A DNA stretch of 64,000 nucleotides from positions 186,001 through 250,000 of the forward strand of contig NZ_JALHQD010000003.1 of NCBI RefSeq assembly GCF_022842145.1, written 5' to 3'. The notes below the pieces were generated by a model. That model was not told the DNA's origin and searched no databases. It saw only the letters and a list, made by a program, of their open reading frames with translations. This DNA is from Tabrizicola sp. GTDB taxonomy: Bacteria; Pseudomonadota; Alphaproteobacteria; Rhodobacterales; Rhodobacteraceae. A program made the translations under genes and the position numbers. How positions within the stretch are numbered: position 1 is the first letter of the stretch; each line of letters opens with the position of its first letter. Positions 16,796 to 25,317 of this stretch are shown piece by piece.

Positions 16796-17611
16796 ATGCG
16801 TCACCTGATCCCCGGACTTCTGGCGGCGGGGCTGGCCCTTGCAGGCATGGCCCAGGCGCAGGCTCTCGACGACGGCATGGTCAAGCTGGAAACGGCGGAC
16901 GATTCGCGCGGTTGGGATGCCGTCGGCAAACTGGTCATGGGCAAGCAGGGGTTCTGCACCGGCGCCCTGATCGGCCCGCAACTGGTGCTGACCGCCGCGC
17001 ATTGCCTTTACGACAAGACCACCGGGGTCCAGATGCGGCCCGAGGAGATGGAATTCCAGGCCGGCTTCCGAAATGGCCGCGCCGTGGCCTACCGCAGTGT
17101 CAGCCGCGCGGTGACGCATCCGGACTACCGCTATGGGGCGACGGACAAGATGGACCGGGTCAGCGGCGACCTGGCACTTCTGGAACTCAGCCAGCCGATC
17201 CGCCTGCCCTCGCTTGAACCTTTCGAGACCGGGGCCTCTCCGGTCCAGGGCGACGCGGTGGATGTCGTGTCCTATGCGCAATACCGCGAGGAAGCGCCGA
17301 CGATCCAGCAAGCCTGCGAAGTCCTCGCCGACGAACGCAAGGCCCTGATCCTGACCTGCAGCGTTGATTTCGGCTCGTCCGGCGCGCCGGTCTTCACCTT
17401 CGTGGATGGGGTCGCCCGCGTGGTATCGGTGATCTCGGCCAAGGCCGAGGTCGATGGCCGCAAGGTCTCGGTCGCCGTTCCGCTGGCCGAGGCGCTGGTC
17501 GCCTTGCGCGCCGCGTTGGAAGACAGCCGGGCAGACTCCTTTGCGGGGGCCAAGAAGGTCACCGTGCTTTCGGGCGGCACCGGGGCGGGTGCCAAGTTCG
17601 TGCGGCCATGA
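16796..17611 (+). CDS. Secreted trypsin-like serine protease (first of a tandem pair)
   Basis: This 271-residue protein has an N-terminal signal peptide ending near AQAQA (about residue 23). A chymotrypsin-fold triad is visible: His69 in LTAAHC, Asp125 in SGDLALLEL, Ser195 in GSSGAPVF. The nucleophile motif is GSSGAP rather than the standard GDSGGP, so the Asp that normally forms the N-terminal salt bridge is missing, as in some glutamyl-endopeptidase-like bacterial enzymes. A C-terminal tail (KKVTVLSGGTGAGAKFV) also occurs in similar form in the next gene. The stop overlaps the start of the second protease by 4 bases, so the pair is co-translated. The substrate is unknown. Confidence 0.88.
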   Translation: MRHLIPGLLAAGLALAGMAQAQALDDGMVKLETADDSRGWDAVGKLVMGKQGFCTGALIGPQLVLTAAHCLYDKTTGVQMRPEEMEFQAGFRNGRAVAYRSVSRAVTHPDYRYGATDKMDRVSGDLALLELSQPIRLPSLEPFETGASPVQGDAVDVVSYAQYREEAPTIQQACEVLADERKALILTCSVDFGSSGAPVFTFVDGVARVVSVISAKAEVDGRKVSVAVPLAEALVALRAALEDSRADSFAGAKKVTVLSGGTGAGAKFVRP

Positions 17612-18456
17612 GGGCGCTGCTGGCCGTGCTGCTGCTTGCCGGCCCTGCGGTGGCGCAAGAGAACTCCGGCCTGGCCGAACTGGTCACGCGGGAAGAGCTG
17701 CGCGGCTTCGAGCCCGTCGGTCGTGTCGACATCGAGAACGGCGGTTTCTGCACCGGAACGCTGATTGCCCCCGACCTGGTGCTGACCGCCGCGCATTGCG
17801 CGATGGAGCCGGGCGGCCCCATAGCCGCCGACCGGATCACCTTTCGTGCCGGACTTGCCTACGGGACTGCTCTGGTCGAAGCGCAGGTCCTGCGCACGGT
17901 CGTCGACCCGGCCTACCGCCCCGTCGATCCCGCGCCGCCCGAGATCATTGAGCGCGACGTGGCCCTGTTGCAACTGGCCGAACCGATCCCCAGCGCGCTG
18001 ATCTCGCCCTATGCCGTGGCGCGGCCCACGTCCGGCGACGAGGTCAGCGTGGTGTCCTACGCCCAGGGCCGGGAAGAGGCGCTGTCCTGGCAGCGCGTCT
18101 GCCATGTGGTCGGGCGCGAAGGGCGGCTGATTGCCTTCGACTGCGAGGTCAGCTTCGGCTCGTCGGGGGCGCCGGTGCTGGATCGGTCCGGATACCGGCC
18201 AAGGATCGTCTCGATCGTCTCGGCCGGGGGCGAATATGAGGGCGAGGCGGTTTCTTTCGGCATGGAACTGCCCGCACAGGTGGACTGGCTGAAGGCCGCG
18301 CTCCGCCGGGGCGAGGTGACCAGCGAGGCAACGGCCCCAGCGGCTGCAGAGGGCGGGGCGTCCCCCTCGGCAATGCCGGGCAAGCCTGCAAAGCGCATCG
18401 TCCTTCAGGGCGAGGATGCAACCCGCCGCAGTGGCGCGCGCTTCGTCTCGCCCTAG
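17608..18456 (+). CDS. Secreted trypsin-like serine protease (second of a tandem pair)
   Basis: This 282-residue paralogue of the preceding gene starts at an ATGA overlap. The signal peptide is short (MRALLAVLLLAGPAVAQ). The triad is His63 in LTAAHC, Asp117 in ERDVALLQL, and Ser186 in FGSSGAPVL, with the same GSSGAP motif. The C-terminal part is rich in Ala, Pro and Ser, then ends in RIVLQGEDATRRSGARFVSP, echoing the tail of its neighbour. Both are probably exported to the periplasm. Gene duplication followed by moderate divergence is the simplest reading. The Hsp20 gene lies downstream, but a promoter separates it. Confidence 0.88.
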   Translation: MRALLAVLLLAGPAVAQENSGLAELVTREELRGFEPVGRVDIENGGFCTGTLIAPDLVLTAAHCAMEPGGPIAADRITFRAGLAYGTALVEAQVLRTVVDPAYRPVDPAPPEIIERDVALLQLAEPIPSALISPYAVARPTSGDEVSVVSYAQGREEALSWQRVCHVVGREGRLIAFDCEVSFGSSGAPVLDRSGYRPRIVSIVSAGGEYEGEAVSFGMELPAQVDWLKAALRRGEVTSEATAPAAAEGGASPSAMPGKPAKRIVLQGEDATRRSGARFVSP

Positions 18457-18460
18457 GCGT

Positions 18461-18489
18461 CTTGAAACCGGATTTGCCGCTTCCTACCT
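18461..18489 (+). promoter_or_regulatory. Candidate RpoH (sigma-32-type) promoter of hsp20
   Basis: CTTGAAA at 18461-18467 and CCTACCT at 18483-18489 are separated by 18 bases counted from CTTG. The alphaproteobacterial RpoH consensus is about CTTG, 17-18 bases, CYTATNT, so this site matches except for one base in the -10 box. It begins 4 bases after the protease stop and precedes a small heat-shock gene. Confidence 0.6.
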
Positions 18490-18518
18490 GAGGGACATCC
18501 GGGTGCCATGACGGGCCC

Positions 18519-18572
18519 GGGCAACTGCCTTGCCCCGTTCCGGGGAAGGCCCCTGACATCGCTTCCAGGAGG
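18519..18572 (+). promoter_or_regulatory. Structured 5' leader of hsp20, possible RNA thermometer
   Basis: The leader of roughly 80 bases contains GGGCAA/TTGCCC (18519-18535) and an overlapping CCCCG-TTC-CGGGG hairpin (18533-18545). A third stem pairs CCCCTG (18550-18555) with the ribosome site CAGGAGG (18566-18572) with one bulged A. Masking of the ribosome site next to a small heat-shock gene resembles ROSE-type thermometers, but no fold calculation was made. Confidence 0.4.
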
Positions 18573-18578
18573 ATGACA

Positions 18579-19049
18579 ATGCGCAACCTTGATTTCGCAC
18601 CGCTGTACCGTGCCACCGTCGGCTTTGACCGGATCGCCGATCTGATGGACCGCGTTCTGACCACCGATGTGGCCCAGCCGACCTACCCGCCCTACAACAT
18701 CGAAAAGACCGCCGAGGATGCCTATCGCATCTCGATCGCCGTTGCCGGGTTCACCCCCGACGATCTTTCGGTCGAGGTCAAGGACGGCTCGCTTTTCGTC
18801 ACCGCCCGCAAGGCGGCGGAGGAGACCGGCCGCACTTACCTGCACCGCGGGATCGCCACCCGCGCGTTCGAGCGCCGCTTTGCCCTGGCCGACCACGTTC
18901 GCGTGGCGGGTGCCGTGCATGAGCATGGGATGCTTCACATCGACCTCGTCCGCGAAGTCCCCGAGGCGATGAAGCCCCGTCGGATCGAGATCGCCCGTAC
19001 CCACGGCGCGACCAATGTGATCGAGGCGAAGCCCGAGCAGGTCAACTAG
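18579..19049 (+). CDS. Small heat-shock protein Hsp20 (IbpA-like)
   Basis: This 156-residue alpha-crystallin-family chaperone starts MRNLDFAPLYRATVGFD, close to the IbpA N-terminus. The crystallin domain runs from about residue 35 (PPYNIEKTAEDAYRISIAVAGF) to the conserved GMLHIDLVREVPE near residue 127. Start ATG at 18579 is chosen because AGGAGG lies 6 bases upstream; the ATG at 18573 touches the ribosome site. Such proteins bind unfolding proteins during heat stress. Upstream promoter and leader signals suggest RpoH control and possibly thermal control of translation. A strong terminator follows. Confidence 0.93.
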   Translation: MRNLDFAPLYRATVGFDRIADLMDRVLTTDVAQPTYPPYNIEKTAEDAYRISIAVAGFTPDDLSVEVKDGSLFVTARKAAEETGRTYLHRGIATRAFERRFALADHVRVAGAVHEHGMLHIDLVREVPEAMKPRRIEIARTHGATNVIEAKPEQVN

Positions 19050-19073
19050 GACCGCGACAGCGGCAGCTTTTCC

Positions 19074-19107
19074 GAAGCCCGGGTTTGCGCCCGGGCTTCT
19101 TTCGTTT
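19074..19107 (+). terminator. Rho-independent terminator of hsp20
   Basis: GAAGCCCGGG (19074-19083) and CCCGGGCTTC (19090-19099) form a perfect 10-base stem with a 6-base loop, followed by the T-rich TTTCGTTT. It is 24 bases after the hsp20 stop. Confidence 0.85.
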
Positions 19108-19260
19108 GTGCGCTTATGGGCCGACGGACTGCCACTGAACTGGCCGGTACTCGTGGCACTCGTCCGCTTCGCTTGGGCGCGGCTTCCAGAAAGAACGCGC
19201 TTTGAAGGTTGCGCACGCCTGTCCGGCGACGGATGAAGGGCCAAAGGAAAGGCCCGTCCC

Positions 19261-20481
19261 ATGTCCGACCAGAAGTTGCCCCCCGACCAGATGCAGCCCG
19301 CCACTCGGGCGCTGGATGCGGGCCTGGCCCCCGATCCGGTCACCGGGGCCATCGCGCCGAACCTCGTCGCCTCTGTCAACAACACCTTCACCCCCGGCAC
19401 CGCAGGCTTTTCCGCCGAAGGCGCCGACCTGACCGAACAGCCCTACCTCTACGCCCGCTGGACCAACCCCACTGTCCGGGCGCTGGAGGAACGGCTCGCG
19501 GGCCTGGAAGGGGCCGAGGATGCGCTGGCCACCGCGACCGGCGTCGCCGCTGCCGCCGCGGTCTTCCTGACCTTCCTCAACGCCGGAGACCACCTGATCG
19601 TCTCCGAGGTCTGCTATGCGGGGGTCTATGAACTCGCGACCCGCATCCTTCCCGATCTTGGCATCGCGGTCACCCCTTGCGATCTGACCGACCCCGCCGC
19701 CGTCCGCGCCGCAGTGCGCCCCACGACGCGGCTGATCCACGCCGAGACGCCCTGCAACCCGATCTTGCGGCTGACCGACCTTGCGGCCCTGAGCGCCGTC
19801 GCCCGCGAGGCCGGGGTCCTCCTCTCGGTCGACAGCACCCTCGCGACCCCGGTGATCACCCGCCCGCTGGACCACGGAGTCGACCTGGTGATCCACTCGC
19901 TGACCAAGTTCATGAACGGCCACGGCGATGCACTGGGCGGGGCCGTTATTGGCCGCAAGGACCTGATCTCCCGCATCCGCTCGCGCGCCGGGGTCTACCT
20001 GGGCGCGACGCTTTCGGCGCAGAACGCCTGGCTGATCCTGCGTGGCCTCGATACCCTTTACCCCCGGCTGCGGATGGCCAGTCAGACAGCTTCGGAACTG
20101 ACCGGCTGGCTTGCCCGCCACCCCGCCATCGCCCGCGTCACCTGGCCGGGGGCCGATGATCACCCCCAGCGCGAGATTGCCCGGCGACAGATGGCCCTTG
20201 GCGGCGCGATGATCGCCTTCCAGACCCGGCAGGACCCCGCAACCCTCGCGGCCCGCATGGCCGACCGCTTCCGCATCATCCACTACGCCTTCTCGCTGGG
20301 CCACCAACGTTCGATCTGCGTGCATATCGGCACCGACGAGATCCAGCGCAGCACCTTCCGGATGGAGGGCGCTGCACTGTCGCGTTGGAAAGATTGGGCG
20401 GGCGAGGGCGTCTTCCGCCTCTCGGTCGGCCTGGAAGATCCCGCCGACCTGATTGCCGACCTCTCCCGCGTCCTCGACTGA
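19261..20481 (+). CDS. Cys/Met metabolism PLP-dependent enzyme (cystathionine synthase/lyase family)
   Basis: This 406-residue fold-type I PLP enzyme of the Cys/Met metabolism family has YARWTNPT at about residues 64-71, ETPCNP at 162-167, VDSTLATP at 190-197, and the PLP-binding Lys216 in SLTKFMNGHGD. Family members include cystathionine gamma-synthase, cystathionine beta- or gamma-lyase and methionine gamma-lyase; sequence alone does not decide which. It stands alone between the hsp20 terminator and a large stem-loop. The 200-base upstream region holds the terminator and no other gene. Confidence 0.88.
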   Translation: MSDQKLPPDQMQPATRALDAGLAPDPVTGAIAPNLVASVNNTFTPGTAGFSAEGADLTEQPYLYARWTNPTVRALEERLAGLEGAEDALATATGVAAAAAVFLTFLNAGDHLIVSEVCYAGVYELATRILPDLGIAVTPCDLTDPAAVRAAVRPTTRLIHAETPCNPILRLTDLAALSAVAREAGVLLSVDSTLATPVITRPLDHGVDLVIHSLTKFMNGHGDALGGAVIGRKDLISRIRSRAGVYLGATLSAQNAWLILRGLDTLYPRLRMASQTASELTGWLARHPAIARVTWPGADDHPQREIARRQMALGGAMIAFQTRQDPATLAARMADRFRIIHYAFSLGHQRSICVHIGTDEIQRSTFRMEGAALSRWKDWAGEGVFRLSVGLEDPADLIADLSRVLD

Positions 20482-20483
20482 CC

Positions 20484-20547
20484 GCTCCTCGTTGACTTCG
20501 TCACTCGTCGCTGACCCGCGACGAGGAGACGAAGTCGAACGAGGAGC
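20484..20547. repeat. Long nested stem-loop after the PLP enzyme gene (copy B)
   Basis: Outer arms GCTCCTCGTTGACTTCGTC (20484-20502) and their complement (20528-20547) pair over 19 bases with one bulge. They enclose a perfect inner hairpin CTCGTCGC (20504-20511) / GCGACGAG (20518-20525). The element starts 3 bases after the plus-strand stop and ends 16 bases before the stop of the converging VWA gene. It is the same design as the element at 10723-10791 and probably acts as a bidirectional 3'-end structure. Confidence 0.8.
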
Positions 20548-20562
20548 ATTCCTTATAAGCCG

Positions 20563-22659
20563 TCAGTTCGCCGACAGGCTCTCGGCCAGCCGCATCAGGT
20601 TCACCGCCTCGATCCGGTAGCCGAAGGCATCCTCGCCCCGGTTCGCCACGGCCAGCTCAATCGCCTGATCCCAGCCCCAGTCGCCCAGGTAGACGGAACC
20701 CTGCAACAGCTGCCCGAAGCCCGCGACAGCCGCTGCAAACCGCGTCTCGGTAGAGGCCGCTTCCGCTCCGGTAATCGGCGTCTCGACCAGAGTGGACGCA
20801 TCCTCACCCGGAGCCTTCCAGCGCAGCCGGAGGAAGCCAAGCTCGCTTGCCTTGCTTTTTTCCACGGCCCCGCCATAGCGCAGCGGGTCGTTCAGCAGCT
20901 CATCCGACCCCGGAGCGGTCACCTCGTAGATCGCCGTGACCTGCGTCCCGGCCCCGATCTCGCCCGCGTCCACGGCGTCGTTGTTGAAATCCTCACGCCG
21001 CAGCGCGCGGGTTTCATAGCCGATCAGCCGGTATTCCGCGACGGCGGCGGGGTTCCATTCGACCTGGATCTTCACATCGTCCGCGATGGGGAAGAGGGCT
21101 CCAGTCAACTGGTCGACCAGCACCTTCCGCGCCTCGGACAGGGTGTCGATATAGGCCGCCGTCCCGTTCCCGTTCTGCGCCAGCGACTGCATCACCGCGT
21201 CGTCCAGGTTCCCGCGTCCGAAGCCCAGCACCGACAGGTAGGTCCCGGTCTTGCGCTGCTTGGCCACGTAAGCCTCCAGCCCGTCGGGATCGCTGACCCC
21301 CACGTTGAAGTCCCCATCCGTCGCCAGCAGGATCCGCGTGACCTCGCCCTCGGCCTTCATCCCCTCGGCCACCCGATAGGCCAGTTCCAGCCCCTCGGCC
21401 CCCGCCGTGGACCCGCCCGCCATCAGGGCCTCCAGCGACGACAGGATCGCCGCGCGGTCCTTGGCAGCCGTCGGCGGCAGTACCAGCCCCGCCGATCCGG
21501 CATAGGTGACGATCGACACCTGATCCTCGGGCCGCAGTTCAGCCAGCATCAGCGACAGCGACTGCTTCAGAAGCGGCAGCTTGTTGGCATCCTCCATCGA
21601 CCCCGAAGTGTCGATCAGGAACACCAGGTTCAACGGAGGCCTTGTGGCCACTTCGGGCAAGGCCCCCTGGATGCCGATGGTCACGAGCCGGGTGCCGGGG
21701 TTCCAGGGCGTCGGCATCACGGAAATCGTCGAGGCAAAGGCCGCCTCCCCCTCGGGCGCCGCATAGGCGTAGGGGAAATAGTTCACCATTTCCTCGATCC
21801 GCACCTGATCCGGCGTCGGCAGGAAGCCCCCGGTCAGCGAGGACCGCACCACGGCATAGGACGCGGTATCCACGTCGATGGAGAAGGTCGAGACCGGCTC
21901 TTCGGCCGTCACCGTCACCGGGTTTGGGGCCTCGTTGGCATAGGCTTCGGTGTTCTCGACCGGCGGCGCCAAGGCATCCGGGGCAGGGGCGGTGACATAT
22001 CCCACCGTCCCGTCCAGCGCCGGTGCTTCGGCGCGCAACCGCATCTCTGTACTGGCCATCTCCTCGGCGGGCGACGCGGGCAGGGCTTCCATCTCGGCCA
22101 TCGGGGCTTCGACCAGCGGTTCGGCCATTGCAGACGAGGCCGCGTCACCCTCGATTGTCCGGCCCACGTCGTCCGCCGCGACCTTGGCCTCGGGAGCCTG
22201 GGCGATCACCACCGCGCCGGGCTGGATACCGGCGTCTTCGGTCACGGCAGTGCCCTCTCCACCGGTCGGCGCGGCCGTGGTCGCGGGGGCGGCCTCGGGC
22301 GACACCACGGATTCGGTCTTCCGGGCCACCGGAGTTTCGACAACCACGGAGGGCTTGCCGATCCGCAGATCGGCGACCGGCAGGATCACCGCGACACCGA
22401 TGATCAGCGCCGCGACCGAGGTGGTGGCAGCAAGGGCAGGGCGGGAGGTCAGGTAGTGGAACATGCGACGTACTCCGTTCAGGGGGGCCGCGCGGGGGCG
22501 GTCCTCACTGGAACGGGCGGGACCGGTCGATCCTTGGAAGGAGTCGTCCAGCCGGTCAAAATTTTCTATCGCAAGCTGCATCGCCCGCGCCTTCGCCTCC
22601 CCATCCGGGGCCGGTGCGGCCGTCAGCGCGCGGCGGAGGTCGTCAAGATCGTCGGTCAT
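20563..22659 (-). CDS. Membrane-anchored von Willebrand factor A protein (YfbK-like), sigma-linked
   Basis: This 698-residue protein starts at the ATG at 22659 (MTDDLDDLRRAL), overlapping the ECF sigma stop by 4 bases. A short charged cytoplasmic N-terminus of about 70 residues precedes one membrane segment at about 75-95. A long Ala/Pro/Glu-rich linker follows, then the VWA N-terminal region (FSIDVDTASYAVVRSSL) and a VWA domain with LVFLIDTSGSM near residue 350. A DUF3520-type C-terminus completes it. E. coli YfbK is a lipoprotein; this one is membrane-anchored. Its position directly after a sigma factor, and its cytoplasmic N-terminus, suggest it may also act as anti-sigma factor. That is inference. 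Confidence 0.85.
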   Translation of the reverse strand: MTDDLDDLRRALTAAPAPDGEAKARAMQLAIENFDRLDDSFQGSTGPARSSEDRPRAAPLNGVRRMFHYLTSRPALAATTSVAALIIGVAVILPVADLRIGKPSVVVETPVARKTESVVSPEAAPATTAAPTGGEGTAVTEDAGIQPGAVVIAQAPEAKVAADDVGRTIEGDAASSAMAEPLVEAPMAEMEALPASPAEEMASTEMRLRAEAPALDGTVGYVTAPAPDALAPPVENTEAYANEAPNPVTVTAEEPVSTFSIDVDTASYAVVRSSLTGGFLPTPDQVRIEEMVNYFPYAYAAPEGEAAFASTISVMPTPWNPGTRLVTIGIQGALPEVATRPPLNLVFLIDTSGSMEDANKLPLLKQSLSLMLAELRPEDQVSIVTYAGSAGLVLPPTAAKDRAAILSSLEALMAGGSTAGAEGLELAYRVAEGMKAEGEVTRILLATDGDFNVGVSDPDGLEAYVAKQRKTGTYLSVLGFGRGNLDDAVMQSLAQNGNGTAAYIDTLSEARKVLVDQLTGALFPIADDVKIQVEWNPAAVAEYRLIGYETRALRREDFNNDAVDAGEIGAGTQVTAIYEVTAPGSDELLNDPLRYGGAVEKSKASELGFLRLRWKAPGEDASTLVETPITGAEAASTETRFAAAVAGFGQLLQGSVYLGDWGWDQAIELAVANRGEDAFGYRIEAVNLMRLAESLSAN

Positions 22660-23198
22660 CTGGCGTCCTCCTTTGCCTTGGCCCGCAGGCGTTTCTTCAC
22701 TTCGCTCATCCGCCAGGCGATTGTCCCTTCGGAGACACCCAGCACAACCCCCGCCTCGCCCTGGGTCATCTCTTCGCCCAGCACCAGCGCCACGGTATCC
22801 CGCAATTCCGGCGACAGCTGGGTCATCGCCTGTGCCAGCCAATCCGATGCCTCGGCCTGCACCGCGATCTCGTCCTGCCGCGCGATCTCCCAGTCACCCC
22901 AGCCCTGCGAGGCGCGCGCCCGGGTCGCTTGCCGCCGCCGCAGGTCATGCGCCGCGTTCACGACGACGCGGTAAAGCCAGGTGGTGAACTTCGCCTCGCC
23001 GCGCCAGTTTCGCAGCTTGGCGGGCAGGGCCGCACAGATGTCCTGCGTCAGATCCTCGGCCTCGGCTTTCGATCCCGTCAGCCGCCAGGCAAGCCCGTGG
23101 ACGCGGTCGTAGTGCCGCCCGACCAACGTCGCAAAGGCCGCCCGGTCGCCCTGGGCAGCAGCATTGGCCAGCATCTCGTCGGGCGTGTCCATCAGCAT
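22656..23198 (-). CDS. ECF-family RNA polymerase sigma factor
   Basis: This sigma factor of about 180 residues has region 2 (HYDRVHGLAWRLTGSKAEAEDLTQDI, about residues 28-53) and region 4 with a helix-turn-helix (GEEMTQGEAGVVLGVSEGTIAWRMSEVKKRLR, about 143-174). There is no region 1 or 3, as expected for ECF sigmas. Start is ambiguous: GTG at 23201, ATG at 23198 or ATG at 23192, none with a clear ribosome site; 23198 is given. It is followed by the VWA gene with an ATGA overlap. It is transcribed divergently from the DUF3857 gene, whose expression it could control. Confidence 0.9.
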   Translation of the reverse strand: MLMDTPDEMLANAAAQGDRAAFATLVGRHYDRVHGLAWRLTGSKAEAEDLTQDICAALPAKLRNWRGEAKFTTWLYRVVVNAAHDLRRRQATRARASQGWGDWEIARQDEIAVQAEASDWLAQAMTQLSPELRDTVALVLGEEMTQGEAGVVLGVSEGTIAWRMSEVKKRLRAKAKEDAR

Positions 23199-23323
23199 CA
23201 CTTACACAAGACGCGGGCCGAACGGCAATCCTTGGCCCCGGTCAGGAAAACCTGCATCGGGAAATCCTTTGCGCGGGTGCCGCCACCGGCTACCCTGCGG
23301 GAAATTCACTGTCCGGGTTCCCG

Positions 23324-25252
23324 ATGCGTCTGTTTTCCCTGGTTCTGGCCCTTTGCCTTTTCGCCCCGCCGCTTGCCGCCCAGACCCTCGCGATCGCCGA
23401 GGACCCCGCCTGGGCCGACATCGAACCCATTCCCGAAGGCGACGCCTCCCTCCGCGCCGAAGTCGAGGAGGGGCAGTTCTTCCTGCTCTCCGACCACCAG
23501 ATCCGCTGGGACGGCGAGGTGAAACAGTCCTGGAACCGCATCGCCACCGAGGTGACCGACCGCGCGGGGTTGGAGGAGCTGGCGACGATCCAGGTCGATT
23601 TCGATCCCGCCCGCGACGTAGCCAGCCTGACCCGGCTGAGGATCCACCGCGGCGGGCAGGTGATCGACCTCAAGCCCACCATCTCGCCCCAGGTCTACCG
23701 CCGCGAGACGCGGCTGGAGGAGGGGATCATCGACGGCACCCTTACCGCCGTTGTGCAGGTCCCGGACCTGCGGGTGGGTGACGTGCTGGAACAGGCGACG
23801 CTGCTGGAAAGCCGACCTCTCGTCGGCGGGTCCGAACGCAGCGGGTCGGTCTGGCTGGAATGGTCCACGCCCGTCGTTCTGTCGCGCACGCTTCTGACCT
23901 GGCCCAAGGACCTTGCGCTGGAACTGGGTCCCATGCCGGACCGAGTGGGCTACAGCACCACCGACATGGGCGACGGGACCATCCGCCACGAATGGCGACG
24001 GCAGAACCACATCCCGCCGCTGGAAGAAGAAGGCGTGCCGAACGAGGTCATCGGGGATGCGCTCCTTCGCTTCTCGGACAGCCGCGACTGGACGCATCTG
24101 ACACAGGCCCTGGTGCCGCACTACACGCGCGACTACCCCCTGCCGCCGGATTGGGAGCCGAAGGTCGACGCCATCGCCCGCGATCACGCAACACCCGCCG
24201 ACCGCGCCTATGCGGCGCTGCGCCTGGTGCAGGACGAGCTTCGCTATGTCTCGCTGTCGGTAGGTGCCGGGGGCTACTTCGCCCGCACCCCGGCCGAGGC
24301 GATTGCCGCGGGCTTCGGCGACTGCAAGGACAAGTCGCTCCTGTTGCGCGTGATCCTCTCGCGCCTCGGGATTGAGGCCGCCGTTGCGCTGACCGACCTG
24401 GATGCGGGCTACAGCCTGCCCGATGAGCTGCCGACGCCCTACGTTTTCAACCACATGATCCTGCGCGCCACGCTGGGCGGCAAGCCGGTCTGGATGGACC
24501 CGACCGGCTCGCACGAGGCCGGGGGACAGGACACTGCGACGACGCCCGACTACGGCTATGCGCTTGCCGTGACCGACGGCCCCGCGGCGCTGGAGCGGAT
24601 GGCGGTCACCCCCGACGTCACCTGGGTGGTCGAGGTGCGCGAGGACTATGTCTTCTCGCTGTTTGGCGTGGTCCTCAAGGTCGAAACCCGCCACCGCAGG
24701 GGTTCAGCAGATTCGGCGCGGGCGCGCTGGGCGACGACGCCGGTCTCGCAGATCGGGCGCGATTTCCTGGGTTACTACGAAGACCGCTACCCCGGGCTTC
24801 AGATGGCAGACCCACCCCGGATGGTGGATGACCGGGAAGCGAATCTGGTGACGGTAAGTGAAAGCTATTTCCTGCCCTCTCTGGCGCTGAACCGGAACGG
24901 CCTCGGACAGGACTTCGTCTTTGCCCCCGAAGGTATGGCCGACGCTTTCCCCGACCGGATCGTCCAGCCACGCCGCCTGCCGCTTTACATCGGCGGCCCC
25001 TGGAGAGCGACGCATGAAGTGCGTGTCCAAAACGCCCCGATCGAGTTCATCGCACCCGACCCCGTGACGATCAGCAACCAGGCCTTCGACTTCGATCTGG
25101 CGACCAAGGCCGACGGCAGCGACATGGTCCTGCGCTGGAGCTACACGCCCAAGATGCGCTCGGTCCCACCGGAACAGGCGGCGGCGATCATGGCCGACAT
25201 CCAGGCCCTGCGCGACGCCATCTGGTTCTCCTGGGACCTGACCCCCGAATAG
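23324..25252 (+). CDS. Exported DUF3857 / transglutaminase-like protein
   Basis: This 642-residue protein has a signal peptide (MRLFSLVLALCLFAPPLAAQ). A DUF3857 domain occupies roughly residues 50-220 and a transglutaminase-like domain about 270-400. The catalytic triad is visible as Cys in GFGDCKDKSLLLRVIL (near 334), His in FNHMILRATLGG (near 377), and Asp in PVWMDPTGSH. The rest is a beta-rich C-terminal part. Members are periplasmic or secreted and their substrates are unknown. It is divergent from the ECF sigma factor with a 125-base gap and ends at a shared stem-loop. Confidence 0.9.
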   Translation: MRLFSLVLALCLFAPPLAAQTLAIAEDPAWADIEPIPEGDASLRAEVEEGQFFLLSDHQIRWDGEVKQSWNRIATEVTDRAGLEELATIQVDFDPARDVASLTRLRIHRGGQVIDLKPTISPQVYRRETRLEEGIIDGTLTAVVQVPDLRVGDVLEQATLLESRPLVGGSERSGSVWLEWSTPVVLSRTLLTWPKDLALELGPMPDRVGYSTTDMGDGTIRHEWRRQNHIPPLEEEGVPNEVIGDALLRFSDSRDWTHLTQALVPHYTRDYPLPPDWEPKVDAIARDHATPADRAYAALRLVQDELRYVSLSVGAGGYFARTPAEAIAAGFGDCKDKSLLLRVILSRLGIEAAVALTDLDAGYSLPDELPTPYVFNHMILRATLGGKPVWMDPTGSHEAGGQDTATTPDYGYALAVTDGPAALERMAVTPDVTWVVEVREDYVFSLFGVVLKVETRHRRGSADSARARWATTPVSQIGRDFLGYYEDRYPGLQMADPPRMVDDREANLVTVSESYFLPSLALNRNGLGQDFVFAPEGMADAFPDRIVQPRRLPLYIGGPWRATHEVRVQNAPIEFIAPDPVTISNQAFDFDLATKADGSDMVLRWSYTPKMRSVPPEQAAAIMADIQALRDAIWFSWDLTPE

Positions 25253-25265
25253 ATGAAAGATATCC

Positions 25266-25291
25266 GGCCCGGGTTGGGGGGAACCCGGGCC
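25266..25291. terminator. Convergent stem-loop between DUF3857 and exported-protein genes
   Basis: GGCCCGGGTT (25266-25275) and AACCCGGGCC (25282-25291) form a perfect 10-base stem with a G6 loop, between two converging genes. No T-run follows on the plus strand; on the minus strand a short T-containing stretch follows. Likely a shared 3'-end structure. Confidence 0.65.
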
Positions 25292-25317
25292 AGAGCCGAC
25301 GACGGACCCCTTGGGGA

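Noticed and set aside
22656-22842. Longer N-terminus for the VWA gene (start at 22842)
   Set aside because: It would overlap the sigma factor gene by 187 bases. The ATG at 22659 gives a standard 4-base overlap and a conserved-looking start.
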